Shown here piece by piece: positions 11,763-22,434 of a stretch of 64,000 nucleotides of DNA. The DNA comes from Aspergillus flavus (taxonomy: Eukaryota; Ascomycota; Eurotiomycetes; Eurotiales; Aspergillaceae). The notes under the pieces were generated by a model, which was given only the letters and a program-made list of their open reading frames with translations, made no database searches and was not told where the DNA came from. Both the position numbers and the translations under genes were made by a program. Positions within the stretch are counted from its first letter, which is position 1. Each line of letters starts with the position of its first letter. The stretch covers positions 3,100,001 through 3,164,000 of the forward strand of contig NC_092409.1 in NCBI RefSeq assembly GCF_009017415.1, in the 5' to 3' direction.

Positions 11763-12182
11763 TTATTCATGTATGACAGACAGGCCATGCGATTCAGGAA
11801 ACCCCGAAGAAAGTCCTGCAGAGTCTCGACACTCCAAAGACCTACCAGTGCGTTTTTTCGGTAAGCGCGGCATGCCACGTAGCTTTGAGACAATTGTAAA
11901 ACGTTGCAACAGTTTCAACCTCTTCTTATCCTCACTCGAGTATTGAATGTAGCGTTGTAGAACCTTCACCTTCCTTTCCCGGCGGAGCTCGTCACCCAGT
12001 CTAATAAAGTCTGCGTCGAAACTCTTTAACTTTTCATCGATTAGAGTTCCAGACGCTGGAGACTCATTTGCATATTGTGTAGTGTAGACACATGGGTAGA
12101 ATAGTTTCTGCTGTTCAGGGATATTGTTCTTTTCTTGATGGTTGTTTTTATCAACTAAAGTATCAGATGGTTGTTGGGACAT
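11763..12182 (-). CDS. Hypothetical protein (139 aa), unrecognised
   Basis: This intronless frame starts at ATG 12180-12182. The product is hydrophilic, beginning MSQQPSDTLVDKNNHQEKN. Its basic, helix-prone centre includes FIRLGDELRRERKVKVLQRY and DKKRLKLLQRF, and its tail is rich in Ser, Gly and Arg. No domain, signal peptide or membrane segment is visible. The uniform heptad-like Leu/Arg spacing in the centre is the only feature suggesting real coding. It could be a lineage-specific gene, a degraded exon, or a chance frame. Its neighbours, the MFS transporter and sideroflexin, give no clue. Confidence 0.4.
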   Translation of the reverse strand: MSQQPSDTLVDKNNHQEKNNIPEQQKLFYPCVYTTQYANESPASGTLIDEKLKSFDADFIRLGDELRRERKVKVLQRYIQYSSEDKKRLKLLQRFTIVSKLRGMPRLPKKRTGRSLECRDSAGLSSGFPESHGLSVIHE

Positions 12183-12558
12183 CTTAGCTTAAGATACGTA
12201 GGATGGGTAAAGGACGATATAGCAGAGATTCAGGAAAGAGGAATTGCAGACAAGTTATACTCAGCTAAATCCAATGCCACCTGATCGGTCCTTGAGCAGA
12301 AGTCATTAAATTCATGCATATGTGGACAGTCTGTGCGACATCCGATCATCCGGTAGAATTTGCTGCCTCTTAGTACGTAGTTACTTTCTTTTATTAGCCT
12401 ATAATTGCTTGCTATGCAAGATTATTTGGTATGAATGTTGGTTGTATGTCAAATTTTGTCTATACAGTCTACTATGTACTTATTTTCAGGATTTGGTCGT
12501 CACAGATAAACCAGACTCTGGGGTAAGTCATAGACTGTGAACACGTTTCAGATTGGTT
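12183..12558. other. Short gap between hypothetical ORF and sideroflexin
   Basis: This 376 bp is AT-rich. It is presumably the 3' UTR of the sideroflexin gene and the upstream flank of the small ORF. Nothing else is recognisable. Confidence 0.5.
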
Positions 12559-13753
12559 TCAAATGCCACGGTTGAATACCACCTGCTCGCTTTCACCTCC
12601 TCTTCCATGAAACCTTTCTTCCAAGCGATCGGAACTCATTACCAACCTCTGTGGGAATACGCCCAATGCGAACGGGAGAGCGAAAGCCGACGTCAAGAAA
12701 ACCAACCCTAGAAGAGAACTTAGTATATAGACCACAGACCATACTCCTAAAGGCTAACTAACCTATATTGATAGGCATCGCAAGGTATGGACGCTTCTTC
12801 AGCAACTCCGTCTTCTGGAAGCGCAGAAGAAGGAGAGGTGGGATGACCATAACCGGCGTAGAAGTGACAACGCGACTAATGGCCGTCTCACCTACCGCGA
12901 TAGTTGCAGCCTTCTGGCTCTTTCCCAGGCTTGTCGCCGGCACCTTCTCTCCAGTGTTTCCTTCACTTGTTGCTGAATTGAATGGATAGACGTCGATTCC
13001 TTGTCTGATCTCCTCGCTGCGCATGAGGAACACGTTGAGCGCACCAGCACTGGCAACAGCTGCGAAAGGGACGAGGCGTCCTAGAATCACTTTCGTACTT
13101 GGTGAAACCGACTTTAATCTTGGAACGATGGAATTCAGTCCGAGTGCGACCGAGCAAGAAGCAGACACCGCCATGAAGTACGATTTGATCATTCCCGTGG
13201 TGGAAAGAGGGGTTGATTTGTTCGCGTTCGCACTGTTAATGGCCACATTCAAGGATTGGTTGGCGATCTGCCAGGCTAAGGTGCCTTTCCACTATGAAAG
13301 AAATCGTATTAGCTTTTTATGCATTACCAGAACGAGGCAACGCATGGTCTGGATTCACCTTCATCCCCGGAATAAGCATGCCCGCGGTAACAAACAGATT
13401 GGAGAAGACATAACACGACATGCGGAATGGTAGAAGCACTGGCTCTCCTGTATCGGGATGCAAGGTTGAATCGACAATCTTCTTAGCCTGCCACAATTCT
13501 GGGCTCATGCTCTGGATTTGGCCCGATCTGTACTTCGTGAGGAGGTCTTTGGCATTTTGCAGTCTGGCGCTTGATGTAAATAACGTTCTTACGACGTCGT
13601 ATTGTTGGTTAACTGATGTCACATTATTAAAGTATGAATATTGAATTACCTAGGGTCTGAAAGGTCTGCGCATTGACGAACACGTCCCAGGTATGTCGAA
13701 AGATCATACTGCGACGCGGGCAGATCCCGATTTCCTGGAAGTGATGCAGACAT
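12559..13753 (-). CDS. fsf1: Sideroflexin family mitochondrial carrier
   Basis: Four exons (13650-13753, 13359-13587, 12763-13291, 12559-12707) encode 336 residues, the normal length for sideroflexins. Family blocks are clear: YDLSTYLGRVRQCADLSDPRTLF at the N-terminus (restored across intron 1), ELWQAKKIVDSTLHPDTGE, LPFRMSCYVFSNL, the WQIANQSLNVAIN-NANANKSTP segment, and the C-terminal VVFNRGI. Several hydrophobic stretches are expected to span the inner mitochondrial membrane. Human SFXN1 transports serine, and yeast Fsf1 is the fungal counterpart; the substrate here is inferred only. The intron 1 acceptor must be GTCGTAAG at 13588, because the nearer CAG puts the frame out. The gene is divergent from a Zn2Cys6 regulator. 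Confidence 0.95.
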
Positions 13754-14334
13754 TCTGATTGTGTCTGACAAGCAAGGATGAATTGATAAACAGAAGGAAA
13801 ATGAGATTTTTCTTTAATATACAAACTGCATGAAGCCTTTTTTTTTCGTTTGGGCCTCCTAGGGAGCCACTCTTGCGCCCTCCGACAACACATGGATATA
13901 TATATGGCTACCGATACGATCCACCAAAGGCAGAAAATTGTTCTCAGACGAAGAGTTCAAAGTTCCGTGTCTGCTCTGATAAGGTTTGTTGTTTGGTCTT
14001 GAATAAAAACACGGGTCTCCTTTGAGAAGGTTTCCATAGTTTTGAGAGGGTAGCAGGGGACACGCACCTGACCAGGGTTGCCCTTAACAGACGCACTAGT
14101 AAAACCTGCAATGTCTGCCACAGCCCCTACTGCTCAAGAACCAAATACAGAACATTTCCTGCGATCCCTTTAGTCGCTGCATTGACTACACTAGGGGGCC
14201 TGATTGGAAGGTTGCTCAGGACCCATTGAACTGACTACTTGCTTGCGCCTTCTTACAACATTGGTCCGAACCAAGGCTTCAACGAATCAGATCATTATTT
14301 CGCCGAACATTGTAAAGCCAGTGTAAAGCCAAAT
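13754..14334. promoter_or_regulatory. Divergent promoter: sideroflexin / Zn2Cys6 regulator
   Basis: This is a 581-bp region between divergent starts. It has a poly-T/A tract near 13840-13850. The frame open upstream of ATG 14335 begins only at a TTG, so it is read here as 5' UTR. Confidence 0.45.
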
Positions 14335-16670
14335 ATGGAGTCAGCAACTAACCCTCATATCCCGAGCTATACTCGCCCCTATCGTTCTAAGAGACATCCG
14401 CCTTGTGACTCATGTCGTCGAAAGAAGTTAAGATGTCAAGCGGAGAAAGGAAATAGTTGTCAAAGATGTCAAACTTCTGGTTCTTCGTGTACTTTCGGTG
14501 GCCTCCAAGTTGTTCATCAGCTATCGGAAGCACTCCCCGATGCGAATCAAGCGTCTCCTCCTTCGGCCCGACAAGTGACGGCTGTACAGCCCGTAGAGGA
14601 GGCAAACCTCACAGTCAACACGGATGACTTTGCCCGATGCCACTCAGAGCCTATCCTCTCCTTAGGCCCTTCAGCTGACCCTGATTCAGGAGAAGTTCCC
14701 TCAAGCGAACCCATTACGACGACTCCAGCAACTTATCACTTTCCAGAGAGGCCTCCAGCTCAGGCGATTCAGACGTTGGATCAGTTGAAAGGGTTCTCGT
14801 ATCAAGTTATTGGGGCATCAGGCGAATCAGACCCATGGCTTCTGCGACATTGCAAGTTCGACGACCATGGTTTTCTTCTTTTCCATCAGGTACATTTCCG
14901 AAATGCGGGAGGGGTTCCGCTTGACGAAAAGATCCCCGTTCACTTTCTAGTAACTACGGACGACTTGTATGGGTCCACAAAGAAAGAAACAGCAATTCCC
15001 AGGAGTCAGAGCCTAAGGGATGAATTGAACAGCCTGGTTCCCCTAGACTGCGGCCAAAAGCTGGTAGCCTTGTTAGTGGCCTCCACTTATGATTCCGCAG
15101 CATCAACTAACATAACAGGTTTATGAAATTCATCTTCCCAACTCTTCCTATCATCTCTAGGTCACTATTCGGTCTTACCTCTACTCGTATCACACCCGAT
15201 CAACATGTTCTTAACAACATGCCGGTCCATCTTCTGGCCGCCATATACGCTTCAGCACAACCCTTTGCCAAGTTTGACGAGTATCTATCAGTTCTCAACG
15301 CTTATTCAACGCCGCCAACTGAGCAGCTCTGGCGCATAGTGTGGGAGATTCTCCTACAAGAAATACACACCCCTCACTTAGCATCCCTGCAAGCGGGACT
15401 TCTTTATTTGCACAAAGCACCCGAAAAGAGTCAAAGTGCTGTTGCAGACAGCGCATCTGTATGGTCTTTTGTGGGATTGCTCGTCGGACTCGCTACATCG
15501 CTCGGTCTTCAACTGGAATGTGGGCCAATGGGCCTTCCGGCCTGGGAGCGGAGACTGCGGAGAAGACTGTGGTGGGCGATTTATGCCGAGGACAAATGGA
15601 GAAGCCTCCTGATGGGTCGGCCCCCTTATATCAGAAATGATGAGTGGGATGTAACAGAGCTCGACGACAAAGACTTCCACATTGATGAAGCGCAGATCGT
15701 CTTGTTGCCGCCTCCAAGCAGCCCCCTGGCACAAGATGTACTGCAAGCGCAGCAATTCCAATGTTTTGCCCGTCTGTCTCGAATAGCAGACGAGGTGCAG
15801 CACGACCTTTAGTAGGTGAAATCTTTACCATATCGAAATCGTATCATTGTTAACGGGCATTTCGATAGCGCTCTGCGGTCCGCACAACGCTTATCATCGA
15901 ATTTCTCGGAATCTCTCAAAACCGCTCGTCCACTTCTTCAAAGGCTGAGGGAATGGTACGTCCACTTACCAGCACCGCTCAGACTGCATGATAGGCTTTT
16001 CGCATCCATCGACGGGACAGGTCCACAATTAACCTGTCTTCATTTTGCTTATACGCTGTTGGAAGTGTTCATCTTCCGCGCTCTTCTGCGACCTATAGTC
16101 CGATCAGCTACTCCTCCACCCTTATTCGAAGAGACAGAAGCCTCAACCAACTTCACCACAGCCCTCGATGATTACATCTTTCATATCATGGATCCTGACG
16201 AAATCGAACCAAGCCCGGCAATAGACCTGTCAAACGAGAACGGTGTGGGTTGCGCTGTTCTCAAAGCGGCCGAGAACTGCGCAGCGAAGATGCTCCGATT
16301 GGTGATGAGGATGGCATATAGTGACTTGGCCGGGTATTGGTTCTCATGTATGTGTCTTCTGACTCCTCATTGTTCTATGAGCAGACATTGTCTAACATGC
16401 TATCTGTTCCCAGGGTCTCGGATCGGCTTTGCGACTGTTTCCAGCTTCATGTTACTTTTACTTGTGCAAGCACCATCCAAAGATCATGCCATTAGGGCCA
16501 GACGATTAGTGCACATGTGGCGACAGGCCTTGCGAAGGCAGAGCGAGGGTTCTTCGTTGATGAACCTGGCTCTGGTACGGTTGGATGGAATCTACTGGAC
16601 CGGACTGTGCCGGAATTATTACCTTTCAAAGCATGTCAAGGAAGCGCTTGATGAGACCGTGTACCAGTAA
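14335..16670 (+). CDS. Zn2Cys6 fungal transcription factor (721 aa, four exons)
   Basis: Exons 14335-15071, 15119-15811, 15869-16347 and 16414-16670 splice to 721 residues. A zinc cluster CDSCRRKKLRCQAEKGNSCQRCQTSGSSC sits near residues 23-51 after a basic segment. The long middle domain has the pattern of a large fungal regulator group: QVIGASGESDPWLLRHC, GFLLFHQVHFRNAGGVPLDE, FIFPTLPIISRS, MPVHLLAAIYASAQPFAKFDEYL, and RLRRRLWWAIYAEDKWRSLLMGRPPYI. The first intron (15072-15118) uses donor GTTAGT with branch CTAAC. Using the nearer alternative acceptors breaks this conserved block. The frame extends upstream to a TTG at 14239, but the first ATG is 14335. Target genes are unknown; it is divergent from sideroflexin. 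Confidence 0.88.
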
Positions 16671-18722
16671 AGGTGCTTGTGTTTTCCTGGGACACTTTAC
16701 GAGTGTGGCGAATATTTCGGGTATGGGATTCAAAGTATCGAGTCATGCTTCTTTACCTTGTAATTTTCTCTTTCTTTCTCGGGTATATATATTCCTAGAA
16801 TCAGAAGTCAATAAACCGTACATGCAGAACAGGACTGTGAGATATCAAAAAATCCAACGTACCCTGCTATATTGAAAATAAATTGCAATCTCTTGTCGAT
16901 CAAAGTCGATCGGCCGAATGGGCTACGTCACAAGCGAAGAGGGCCAACAGTAGGTTTTTATTGTTCTTATTATAGGTCGGGGTTCTAAGTTATGGTACCC
17001 GACGGAAAGCGAATCTCTGGAGGTGGCGTATAGCTCCCCCCTGTTAGCCATGGAAGGGCCTGGCCATCGTTACCCTGGAACTGGTGGCACTTGCGGAGTA
17101 CTCTCATATTAAAAGTGTTTGGGAGGAACAAAATGCAGTCAGGAGATGGAAGGAAAGTATAGTTAGTGTATGATTGGATTCTGTGGAGGAGGGTCGCATT
17201 ATGTGCGGCCGTTGAATGGAGCAGGATGCTAAGACTGACCTGCAAGCGATCAGCAAAGAGTAACCGGAATCAGTATGTGCCTTCCGAGTGACTTTTGACG
17301 ACCAATTGGGTTAGTCTCCACCGTTGAAGGATTTAAAACTAAACAACTGTACAACTGAAACGTGAAGGACAAAGAAAGTCAATGATATCTTTATTTGTCT
17401 CCTATCTTCAAGGGGGGAAAATGAATAAATAAAAATTCTCTCAGTCAATACTACCCTACTACATAAGTAGTGTGAAGTATGGATCCATGCAAAGGAGTAC
17501 TACATAGTACATACTAGTACATACCACCGTGTGTACATAATTAATGTTATGTAATATGTACACCTGACTAGAATGCATCCTAAAAAGGAATGATTCAAGG
17601 TCACCTTTTTGACTAGTGCCCTCAAAATTCGGATGGTTGAATGATTGGATTAAAAAAAAGGGTCAATGTCATGATTGTCTAGTATGTCGATGAGAATACA
17701 GAGTCTCCGCTCATTCTCTCCTCTTTTTTTGTTCGACGATCGCTGCAGGTTGATTTGCCCCTCCTCTTGCATCTCCAGCAGCCTATCTCCATCTTTTCCC
17801 CTCCATCCTTTCCTCGCACGTTATCTGCATCATGAACGCATTGACCTTTCTTTGCAACGTTCACTCCTTGGACGCCAGAACACGACGAAAGGCAAAGAGA
17901 GAATAACTCGGATGTAATTAGCTGTCCCTTCATGACTGGCGACAAATCTACTCGTAATGATCAAACCATGTTCTTTACTCTTAAGGCATTAAGGCAGAGA
18001 GTACGAGAAGTGGATTGTTGTCTCCACATCGACATTTCCCCTCCGAGGTGATTGCACTTAGTAGATGTCTTGTCGGCTGTTGTTTACGGTCAGTGTGTCA
18101 GAGAGGAGCTCCTGGCCTTCTGCCCTTCCCCTTTTTAGCTCCTTGCATTATCGGAGGTAAAGCTGTTTAACATTGCCATAATGTGTACCAAAGAATTTCA
18201 GAAGGGGAGGACCAAAAAAAAAAAAGAAAAAGCAATGAAAGGAATTTGAAAAGTAAAAAAAAGCAGAGGAAAAATGGCAAGTTGTGGCTAGTGAACGGTG
18301 ACCGGTGGTTCGGACAGCACAGGAAAGGCCAATGGCGGGTGCAGATACCAAGTCAGTGACCCCCCATCAAAAGTCCCACTTTTCGCAAGAAGTAGTAAAT
18401 TACCCAAAACTTAACTGAAGGGAACTGCCACCATCTCTTTCCCTACTCTTTCTCTTGACCTCTCCCAACCAAACGCCGTCCAGGTTAGACCGTCATTTTT
18501 TTCCCTTCTTTTTTTCTTTTCTCTTTCTCTTCTTCACCGTTATTCTTACTTATCCTTTCTCCCGGAAATTCCTCCTTCTCGATCCCGGTGCGTAATTGAC
18601 CACCGACTTGGATGTTCATTTTCTTGTTCTTTTCATACTCTCCCGCAGCCGTTGTTCTTGAGGTTCTGCGACGTGCTTGAGCCTGTTGCTTGTTCGATCG
18701 GTCGCGACCCATCTAGCCCACG
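16671..18722. other. 2-kb intergenic region before Skn7
   Basis: No gene is recognised. The region 17455-17575 is rich in short palindromic TAGTACATACTAGTACA-like sequence. From about 18490 to 18560 there is a long pyrimidine-rich tract typical of fungal promoters and 5' UTRs. Frames at 17675-18712 are antisense or low complexity. The last kilobase is probably the Skn7 promoter and long leader. Confidence 0.6.
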
Positions 18723-21201
18723 ATGGACGGTGGCCAGACCACAACCAATGCCGCCCCCGCGGGCAACTCCAGCGATTTTGTAAGTGTTGATCTTTTTGAC
18801 AATGATATCGATGATATTGTTTCTCTTTATTATTATTATATTATTGTTACTCTATTATTTCTTATGTCTGGAACAAAAACCTACACTATTCGGTCACAAT
18901 CACTGACAGAATGCATAGGTGCGGAAACTTTACAAGTGAGTTTGATCTTCTCCTTTTTGTCTCTCCCTCTAAGCTCTCCCGTCGACCCGACTTGATACGA
19001 CTATATACCCTCCGGTTCAAGATGCCCCGTTTAGTACTAGAACGGCTTCTTCCTTTCTGCTGTCCGGTCACTGACCTTTCTTTCCAAGGATGCTGGAGGA
19101 TCCGTCCTACGCGGAGATTGTACGGTGGGGTGATGAAGGGGACAGTTTTGTCGTCTTGGAGGTAATGCATCCCTCGTGCCTTAGGCATTCACGGTCGCTG
19201 TTCTCCGGCTAATTGATTTTTAAATCTGGTCGCAGTGCGAGAAATTTACGAAAACCATCCTTCCTAAGCATTTCAAACATAGCAACTTTGCCAGCTTTGT
19301 ACGACAATTAAACAAGTACGACTTTCACAAAGTGAGACAAAATAATGAAGAGAATGGTCAATCACCGTACGGCCAGAATGTAAGACTGCGATACTTGGTG
19401 CTGGTGGCTTCACAGGGTTGTCTGACCAGGAATCTAGGCATGGGAATTCAAGCACCCCGAATTCCGGGCGAACAGCAAAGAATCACTCGACAATATTCGA
19501 CGGAAGGCGCCTGCCCCTCGAAAACAGACCCAGAACAACGAAGATTCCGTTCCAACGCAACAGATCGATCTCCTGAACCAGCAAATAGTGGCGCAGCAAC
19601 AACAAATTCAGCATCTCTCTGATCGTTATGCACAGTTAACTGTTGACCATCAGATCATGCTACAGGAGGTTATGAGAGTCCAGAAAACAGTCCTCAATCA
19701 TGAACATGTCATTCACCAGCTGATGACATATCTACTATCAGTAGATGCTCGTCAACGGCGAGACAGTAAAGCATCCGGACCTTTCCAGGCACAAGGTCAA
19801 GGGGGCTCGACCTTAAGCCCTTCCCAGGTGGCGTCGATGGACGATGAGCCTTCGTCGCCCTTGCAGCACGCGTCGAAGCTTCTTAACGATATGAATGCTG
19901 AAATTCAGTTCAACCTCGGCGGCCTTGATTCGTTAGGGGAGCCACCCAAAACAGGTCCTGTTGTGGCCACGACGCCCGCAATGGACGCTGCCCCGCGGAA
20001 TGGTGTGGTGCGACCGTCAACTGCAGCCGCTGCGACCCCTGCAAACCCAGCCAACCCGACGAATGCCGCGACCACAGCCTTAGTATATCCGAAGATGAGC
20101 GGCGAGATTGAACCTGTCGTATACCCGGTGGGCGCTACTAATGGTATCGATCCGATGTACAGCGAGCATGTTAATAATGTGCCATACCCAATGCCGCCCA
20201 AGCAAGAAGTCGACGACGCTCGGAGACAGTTCGCAGACAATCGGAAGAAGAGTAACCATGTTGATCCGGGGTGGATGCGTAGTCCGCATATCTTGCTGGT
20301 CGAAGATGATGCGACGTGTCGTCAGATTGGCGGAAAGTTCCTATACTCCTTCTCTTGTGTCATTGATACTGCTGTAAGTTGGCTTCACAGGTCATCTTTT
20401 CCAAGCCTGGTACCCTGACTGATGGTAACGTAGTTCGACGGACTCGAGGCGGTGAACAAAATACAAGATGGCTCCAAGTACGATCTTATTCTAATGGATA
20501 TAATTATGCCCAACTTGGACGGTGTCTCAGCATGTCACCTCATTCGGCAGTTTGATAGGACGCCGATCATTGCCATGACATCCAACATCCGGAGTGATGA
20601 TATTCAGCTTTACTTCCAGCATGGTATGTTAATCTGCTACTACGAGCGGGCTCCGAGACTATCCTCCTAACATTGACCAGGAATGGACGATGTTCTTCCT
20701 AAGCCCTTCACGCGAAAGAGTCTACTGGATATGTTAGAAAAGCACCTGGTTCATTTGAAGACCATGCCGCAAGGCATGGAAACCGCCCAACCCACGGCGG
20801 CGGTTACAATGGCTGCGCAGAGCTCGGCAGCCCAGTCTGTCAAAGAGGATAGTTCTCCCAGCCAGTCGCCAGCTACGTCCATAAACAATTGGCAAACACC
20901 CGGCCAATTCCAGGGCATGGCCGCGGTTCACCCTAACCTGCAGCAGGTACAAGGCCAATACGTACCTGCAACTCCTGCTACTGCCGCTGCATATGCGGTA
21001 GACCAAAATGGGGTGCAGTATCCGACCGCTCCTGTGGCGCTCACGGCTGCGGCTGCAGCTGCAGCGCGGCCGCAACCACGACGGCAGGTCTCCGACATGG
21101 CCAGTGCTGCCGAGAACCCCAATCTCGCCAAGCGACAGCGTGTATATGCGCCCCAACCTCAAGCGATGGTCAACCCTGTACAGGCTGCACGGACTGGCTG
21201 A
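18723..21201 (+). CDS. skn7: Skn7/SrrA stress response regulator (HSF + receiver domains)
   Basis: Seven exons give 645 residues: 18723-18779, 18919-18935, 19089-19161, 19236-19379, 19438-20373, 20434-20623 and 20681-21201. An HSF-type DNA-binding domain spans roughly residues 18-120 ([51 protein letters not shown]). A Gln-rich coiled coil follows (near [13 protein letters not shown]). The receiver domain starts near residue 379 (HILLVEDD) with phosphoacceptor Asp431 in LILMDIIMP and the conserved Lys in DVLPKPF. The tail is Ala/Gln/Pro-rich. Skn7 proteins are nuclear effectors of the phosphorelay below hybrid histidine kinases and of oxidative and cell-wall stress. Exon 2 is only 17 nt, so automated models may drop it. 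The architecture is complete and nothing appears broken. Confidence 0.96.
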
Positions 21202-22434
21202 GCCTCGCCCATCTCCCCAATGCTGTATATCTCAATCAACAAACCAACAAACTACCTCTCTTGCATTCCTCTCCGTGTATCCTCAATCACTATATTCCCC
21301 TTTCATGATTGCTATCTTGGTTATAATGAAATCTCTACCCGTACGATACCGTTGACCCATGGGTGGACTTTTGATAGCTTACGGCGTTTTATGAGGCCTT
21401 CGGTTGTTTGTCTTTTGTTTCTCGCGGATACTCTCAGCAGAAATGTTCGTGTCATTTATAAAGGGATATAAGGGAGTTGAACTATATTAGGGCCTGGGCA
21501 TTCAGACTGTTTTGGCGCATTGTTGCTGTAATTACTTGAACATGTTACTTGGGTAAAATTGTCCTTTGAGTGGGATATCCACGTTGGCGCAATTTCTGAT
21601 GTTTCGCATTGGAACACAATTTGATGGTGCTTACATACTAGCTAGCTGTACCTACTAAAAATACAGAACACACGCAACCATTCACCTACCATTCTTCAGA
21701 TCAGTCATCCTGCAATATATCCTCCACTCAGAAGCCCTTCCTACACTGTGCGCACACGTACACAAGTGGGTATGCTTCGTCCGGAACACATATCATTCCA
21801 CACTCTTTGCACTACCCCAGCCCCAGACGGACCGGGTAATCCACAGGAGCTTGGGAGCTTCCGATTGCCCTTCGACTCGGGGGGAAGATATCGTCTGACC
21901 GGAACTCCTATTTAATTTGACGTACAATAGAGATGCATATTAAGGTTCTAGACCTTTGGTTCCTGAACAAGGGATACTACCAGCAGTCCAGGAGGGCCTG
22001 GGCCTTGGATGGTGTTCTGGACTCTTTGGGGCTGAAGCTGGTCCTTCAGGTTGTGTGTGGCTAATGCTCCCAGTCACGTGGGTCACGTGAAAGGAACAGA
22101 ACTTGGGCGGCAAACCTCGCAAACAGATCAAACATGCAAACAAAAGGACGGGAGTGGGATGAATCATTCAATATGGCTTGGCGGAGTTTTTGCGTCGAGG
22201 GGAACCGGAAATAATTGCTTTAGGTTGTGCAAGCGGATTTATTGTTGGTTTTCGGTTTCTTTGTGAGCCCGTTTATCGCCTGGGCTTCCTTTACCACAAT
22301 ACATCCGCTCTTGCTAAACTTTTTGCAGGAATATTTGACCTTTCAGTGAGGTGGGGGAAATTAGTTACTCATTGAGTCGCAGTATGTGGCATTTGATCTT
22401 TCCGCGCAACTCACGCTTACCATTGATTTAGCAG
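21202..22434. promoter_or_regulatory. Skn7 3' flank and eIF2B epsilon promoter
   Basis: This 1.2 kb has no convincing gene. It contains the paired E-boxes at 22074-22090. A TTTAGCAG directly before ATG 22435 may be the acceptor of a 5' UTR intron. Confidence 0.5.
22074..22090 (+). promoter_or_regulatory. Paired CACGTG E-boxes
   Basis: TCACGTG and TCACGTGA lie 2 bp apart, with centres 9 bp apart, about 345 bp upstream of the eIF2B epsilon start. CACGTG is the core bound by bHLH factors such as Cbf1/Pho4/SrbA types. The factor is not known here. Confidence 0.55.

Noticed and set aside
13589..13649. Nearer CAG acceptor for sideroflexin intron 1
   Set aside because: It would create an immediate in-frame stop. 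The downstream GTCGTAAG acceptor restores the conserved SDPRTLF junction.
17455..17575. Palindromic TAGTACATACTAGTACA-like stretch considered as a transposon end
   Set aside because: No matching terminal repeat, target duplication or transposase remnant was found nearby. It looks like simple AT-rich repeat sequence.
18148..18712. Minus-strand frames in the Skn7 upstream region
   Set aside because: Lys/Glu or Phe/Ser low-complexity products from purine/pyrimidine tracts, not coding.
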